NCBI GenBank assembly: GCA_016702555.1
Contig: JADJDV010000006.1
Span: forward strand, 124,001-188,000
DNA from: Burkholderiales bacterium
Lineage (GTDB): Bacteria; Pseudomonadota; Gammaproteobacteria; Burkholderiales; Burkholderiaceae_C
Length of the DNA: 64,000 nucleotides
Direction: 5' to 3'
In this document: one piece after another, positions 60,963 to 64,000 of the stretch
How the letters are laid out: every line of letters starts with the position of its first letter
Position numbering within the stretch: the first letter of the stretch is position 1
Program-made: the position numbers and the translations under genes
Notes under the pieces: generated by a model
The model's database searches: none
Told to the model about the DNA's origin: nothing
Seen by the model: the letters and a program-made list of their open reading frames with translations, nothing else

Positions 60963-61421
60963 GTGAGCGGGACGGTCTACGTGCTGAACGGACCCAACCT
61001 GAACCTGTTGGGCGTGCGCGAGCCGCAGCTGTACGGCTACGTCACCCTGGCGCAGATCGAGCAGCGCTGCCGCGTGGTGGCGGCGGAACTCGGGCTGGGT
61101 TGCGAGTTCCGCCAGAGCAACCACGAGGGTGTGCTGGTCGACTGGGTGCAGGAGGCGCGTGAGCGCGCCGCGGCCATCGTGATCAACCCGGCGGGACTGT
61201 CGTTTCGCTCGATCCCGCTGCTGGACGCGCTCAGGACCGTGGAGTCGCCGATCGCCGAAGTGCACCTGACCAACATCCACCGACGCGAGCCGCCGCACCG
61301 CGAATCCGTGATCTCGCTGGCCGCCACCGGCGTCATCGCCGGCTTTGGCGCCGACGGCTACGAGATGGCGATCCGCGCGCTGGCGCGCCGCCTGGCCGAT
61401 GTCGTCGTGCCCGGCGCTTGA
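60963..61421 (+). CDS. aroQ: Type II 3-dehydroquinate dehydratase
   Basis: 152 residues. YVLNGPNLNLLGVREPQLYG holds the catalytic Tyr, FRQSNHEGVLVDWVQEA is conserved, and EVHLTNIHRREPPHRESV has the catalytic His. The usual NPGAYTHTS loop reads NPAGLSFRSIPLLDAL, a variant that keeps the Asn-Pro. The enzyme dehydrates 3-dehydroquinate to 3-dehydroshikimate. Start is GTG. The context suggests the catabolic rather than biosynthetic copy. It lies 40 bases before dctP. Confidence 0.92.
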   Translation: MSGTVYVLNGPNLNLLGVREPQLYGYVTLAQIEQRCRVVAAELGLGCEFRQSNHEGVLVDWVQEARERAAAIVINPAGLSFRSIPLLDALRTVESPIAEVHLTNIHRREPPHRESVISLAATGVIAGFGADGYEMAIRALARRLADVVVPGA

Positions 61422-61461
61422 ACCGTTTCGATTTCCATCCCACATCACCAGGAGACCCGTC

Positions 61462-62451
61462 ATGAACCATTGCTTCCATCGCCGCCATCTGCTGCAGGCC
61501 GGCGCCGCGCTGGCGGCCGGCACCGCCTGGCCCGCCTGGGCGCAGCCACAGACGCTGCGCTTTGCCGCCGTGTTCTCGGACAAGGACATCCGCGCCGAGA
61601 TGATGCGGCGCTTCGCCGAGGATGTGAAGTCCGACCACCGGGTCGAGACGCACCTGAACTCGACCCTGTTTCGCCAAGGCACCGAGCTGGTGGCGCTGCA
61701 GCGCGACAACCTGGAGATGGGCAACATCGCGCCGCAGGACATCACGCGCCAGGTACCGGCCTGGTCGCTGCTGACCTCGGCCTACCTGTTCCGCGACGCC
61801 GCCCACCTGAACGCCTTCTTCGACAGCGAACTGGGCGCGCAGATGAAGAAGATGGCCGAGGACCAGTTGCGCATCAAGATTCTCGGGCCGACCTTCTTCG
61901 GCACCCGCCACGTCGGCCTGAAGCCGAAGAAGAAGATCCAGACGCCGCAGGACATGGCCGGCATCAAGCTGCGCATGCCACCGGGCGACGCCTGGCAGAT
62001 GCTGGGCCGCTCGCTCGGCGCCAACCCGACGCCGATGGCCTATGCCGAGACCTACACCGGCCTGCAGACCGGCGCCGTCGATGGCCAGGACAACCCGCTG
62101 CCGAACATCCAGAACATGAAGTTCAACGAGGTGATGTCGCAGATCGTGCTGACCTCGCACCTGGTGAGCTTCGACGTGCTGAGCGTCAGCCAGAAGGTCT
62201 GGAACGCCATGAACGCCGACAAGCAGCGCGCCTTCCAGGCCGCGGCGACCAAGGCGATTGCCTACAGCACGGCCGAGCATGTCAAGCGCGAGCAGCAGCT
62301 GGCCGAGGAATTCCGGCGCGGCGGCCTGGACGTGTACACGCCCGACATCGCCGCCTTCCGCGAGCACGCGCAGAAGGTCTACAAGGAATCCGCCGACGCC
62401 AAGAACTGGCCGGCCGGCATGCTGGAGAAGATCAACGCGCTGAAGAGCTGA
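61462..62451 (+). CDS. TRAP transporter substrate-binding protein (DctP family)
   Basis: 329 residues. The signal peptide HRRHLLQAGAALAAGTAWPA with cleavage near AWAQ includes a twin arginine. The mature part shows TRAP features: LRFAAVFSDKDIRAEMMRRF, KIQTPQDMAGIKLRMPPGDA, TYTGLQTGAVDGQDNPLPNI and LTSHLVSFDVLSVS. The conserved Arg for carboxylate binding is expected in LRMPPG. It captures an organic acid in the periplasm, possibly quinate or shikimate. AGGAG site before the ATG. Confidence 0.93.
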   Translation: MNHCFHRRHLLQAGAALAAGTAWPAWAQPQTLRFAAVFSDKDIRAEMMRRFAEDVKSDHRVETHLNSTLFRQGTELVALQRDNLEMGNIAPQDITRQVPAWSLLTSAYLFRDAAHLNAFFDSELGAQMKKMAEDQLRIKILGPTFFGTRHVGLKPKKKIQTPQDMAGIKLRMPPGDAWQMLGRSLGANPTPMAYAETYTGLQTGAVDGQDNPLPNIQNMKFNEVMSQIVLTSHLVSFDVLSVSQKVWNAMNADKQRAFQAAATKAIAYSTAEHVKREQQLAEEFRRGGLDVYTPDIAAFREHAQKVYKESADAKNWPAGMLEKINALKS

Positions 62452-62457
62452 ACCCGC

Positions 62458-62973
62458 GTGGCGACTGGCTGGCGCACCCTTCCTGAACGACTGCACCGCC
62501 TGGCCGAGGCGGTGGCGGCCGCCTTGCTGGCGATCATCTTCGTCGCCTTCCTGGTGCAGATCGCGATGCGCTACCTGTTCGACCTGCCGGTCGGATGGAC
62601 CTCCGAAGTCTCGCTCATGGCCTGGCTGTGGCTGGTGCTGTGGGGAGCTTCGCTGGCGCTCAGGGAGCACGACGAGATCCGGCTGGACCTGATCACCGAC
62701 CACGCGCGCCCGCGCATCGCCCGCGCGGCCAAGGCGATCGCGGCGCTCGGTGTCCTGCTGCTGTTCGCCATCTCGCTGCCGGCCACCTGGTCCTACGTCA
62801 GCTTCATGAAGGTCGAGAGCAGCTCGTATCTGGGCATCCGCATGGATTGGGCGTACTCCATCTACCTGTTGTTCGCGGTGGGCGTGATCGTGCGCAGCGC
62901 CATCGCGCTGTGGCGCGCGCTGCGCGGCCCCGTGGCCACCGCGCCGGTTGAAGAGCGGGTCCATTCCCTGTGA
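62458..62973 (+). CDS. TRAP transporter small permease (DctQ family)
   Basis: 171 residues with four membrane helices, for example AVAAALLAIIFVAFLVQIAM and AIAALGVLLLFAISLPATW. WTSEVSLMAWLWLVLWGASL and ALREHDEIRLDLI are DctQ hallmarks. GTG start 6 bases after dctP. Its stop overlaps the large permease start (GTGA). Confidence 0.92.
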   Translation: MATGWRTLPERLHRLAEAVAAALLAIIFVAFLVQIAMRYLFDLPVGWTSEVSLMAWLWLVLWGASLALREHDEIRLDLITDHARPRIARAAKAIAALGVLLLFAISLPATWSYVSFMKVESSSYLGIRMDWAYSIYLLFAVGVIVRSAIALWRALRGPVATAPVEERVHSL

Positions 62974-64000
62974 ACTTCGCCAGCCCCTTCGCTCTCTGCG
63001 TCGCGACCATCATCGGCCTCAGCCTGCTGGGCGCGCCGGTGGGCCAGGCCATGATCGCCGGCTCCGTGCTCTACCTCTGGCTGAAGGGCATGGACATGGG
63101 CACCGCCGCCGAGCAACTGCTCAACGGTACCTATGGCAGTTACCTGCTCCTGGCGATCCCGCTGTTCATCCTGGCGGCGGCGTTCATGAGCACCGGCAGC
63201 GTGCTGGAGCGCCTGCTGCGCTTTTCCAACGCGCTGGTCGGGCGCTTTCCTGGCGGCCTGGCACAGGTCAACGTGGTGCAGAGCATCGTCTTCGCCAGCA
63301 TGTCCGGCTCGGCGCTGGCCGACGCCGCCGGCTCGGGTCGCCTCATGCAGGCCATGATGACCAAGAACAACAAGTACACGCCGGGTTTTGCCGCCGCGCT
63401 GAGCGCGGTGTCGGCGGTGATCGGACCGATCCTGCCGCCATCGATCCCGCTGGTGCTGTACGCCCTGGTCTCCGGCACCTCGATCGGCTACCTGTTCATC
63501 GGCGGCGTCATCCCGGGCCTGCTGCTGGGCGCCGTGCAGATGGCGCTGATCTACTGGCTGGCCAAGCGCCGCAAGTTTCCGGTGGAAGAGCGCGTGCCGC
63601 TGCGCGCGCTGCCGCGCGTCACGCTGGACGCCTTTCCGGCGCTGATGATGCCGGTCATCCTGCTGGGCTGCCTGTACAGCGGCATCACCACGCCGACCGA
63701 GGCGGCGGCGGTGGCGGCGGCCTACGCCCTGCTGCTGTCGACCGTGCTGTACCGCGACCTGCGCTGGCGCCAACTCTACGAGGCGCTGCTGGCCAGCGCG
63801 CGCGTCAGCATCTCGATCGGCATGCTGATCGCCGGCGCCATGGTGTTCAACTACGTGATCACCTCGGAGAACATCCCGGTCACGCTCAGCGCCGCGCTGC
63901 AGGGCTCCGACCTGTCGCCGCTCGGCTTCCTGCTGATGGTGAACCTGCTGCTGCTGGTGCTCGGCGCCTTCCTGGAAGGCTCGACCATCATCCTGGTCAT
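62970..64000 (+). CDS. TRAP transporter large permease (DctM family), truncated by the window end
   Basis: The first 343 codons are present and the frame stays open at the edge. Blocks such as LLLAIPLFILAAAFMSTGSV, QSIVFASMSGSALADAAGSG, AALSAVSAVIGPILPPSIPL and GITTPTEAAAVAAAYALLLS are typical of the DctM/SiaM permease that imports the substrate with sodium or proton. GTG start overlapping dctQ. About 430 residues would be expected in full. Confidence 0.94.
   Translation, partial: MNFASPFALCVATIIGLSLLGAPVGQAMIAGSVLYLWLKGMDMGTAAEQLLNGTYGSYLLLAIPLFILAAAFMSTGSVLERLLRFSNALVGRFPGGLAQVNVVQSIVFASMSGSALADAAGSGRLMQAMMTKNNKYTPGFAAALSAVSAVIGPILPPSIPLVLYALVSGTSIGYLFIGGVIPGLLLGAVQMALIYWLAKRRKFPVEERVPLRALPRVTLDAFPALMMPVILLGCLYSGITTPTEAAAVAAAYALLLSTVLYRDLRWRQLYEALLASARVSISIGMLIAGAMVFNYVITSENIPVTLSAALQGSDLSPLGFLLMVNLLLLVLGAFLEGSTIILV

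Noticed and set aside
61333..62964. A 543-codon open frame antisense to the TRAP genes
   Set aside because: Composition of a high-GC shadow; the DctP and DctQ readings on the other strand are clear.

Overview
The window reads as chromosomal DNA of a high-GC betaproteobacterium, most likely a member of the Comamonadaceae (Burkholderiales). The reasons are the paaABCDE organisation, a SAH riboswitch in front of ahcY, a wide-spaced nap/ccm region, and above all several short dispersed repeat families that I recognise from comamonad genomes (an AGCTGCT-GCGC type element, GTCATTCCCGC/GCGGGAATGAC palindromes and CCCTCTCC/GGAGAGGG palindromes). Genes are densely packed and many are coupled through ATGA or GTGA overlaps. 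No rRNA, tRNA or CRISPR array was found.

Layout. 1-4.2 kb: 5' end of prfC, SAH riboswitch and a damaged ahcY, then tlyA, metF (no visible start codon) and rlpA. 4.2-11.7 kb: aromatic oxygenation, with the phenylacetyl-CoA epoxidase operon paaABCDE on the minus strand. Divergent from it is an operon of an unassigned di-iron protein, its flavin/iron-sulfur reductase and PaaX. 11.7-17.7 kb: housekeeping genes rlmJ, rplM-rpsI, a bactofilin, erpA, an M23 peptidase and tyrS. 17.9-28.7 kb: an insertion-sequence hot spot. One trimeric autotransporter adhesin gene is split by IS256-, IS630- and IS3-type elements, with an IS5-type element just upstream. Each of the three internal insertions has a target duplication, and removing all three restores one 1,169-codon reading frame. 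The OmpA/BamE-like lipoprotein partner follows, then a hairpin field, a conserved hypothetical gene and a 262-bp MITE-like element. 28.7-36.9 kb: neutral lipid metabolism, with a lipase-like hydrolase, a two-domain fatty acyl-CoA reductase, a phasin, a patatin, a TetR regulator, a TPR protein, a wax ester synthase/DGAT and a PHA-system protein. 37-45.1 kb: cytochrome c maturation ccmABCDEFGHI, interrupted by a toxin-antitoxin pair, with napF attached to its end. 45.1-52.6 kb: a second IS630 copy and the convergent napDAGHBC periplasmic nitrate reductase operon. 52.7-64 kb: a CDF transporter, dtd, ybeY-phoH, and ruvA and ruvB separated by a second toxin-antitoxin pair. After these come an aquaporin with an altered first NPA motif and a probable quinate/shikimate catabolic module (NAD-type dehydrogenase, IclR regulator, type II dehydroquinase, TRAP transporter running off the end).

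How it fits together. ccm supplies the haem-attachment machinery that the NapB and NapC c-type cytochromes need. An FNR/ANR-like box lies about 59 bp before ccmC, and a weaker one lies at the same distance before napD, suggesting shared oxygen control. The lipid cluster contains both enzymes needed to turn acyl-CoA into wax esters. Two cautions apply. Several genes (ahcY, metF, IS256, IS630 copy B) carry one-base indels, some in homopolymers, so part of the apparent decay may be sequencing error. All family assignments come from reading motifs, not from database searches.
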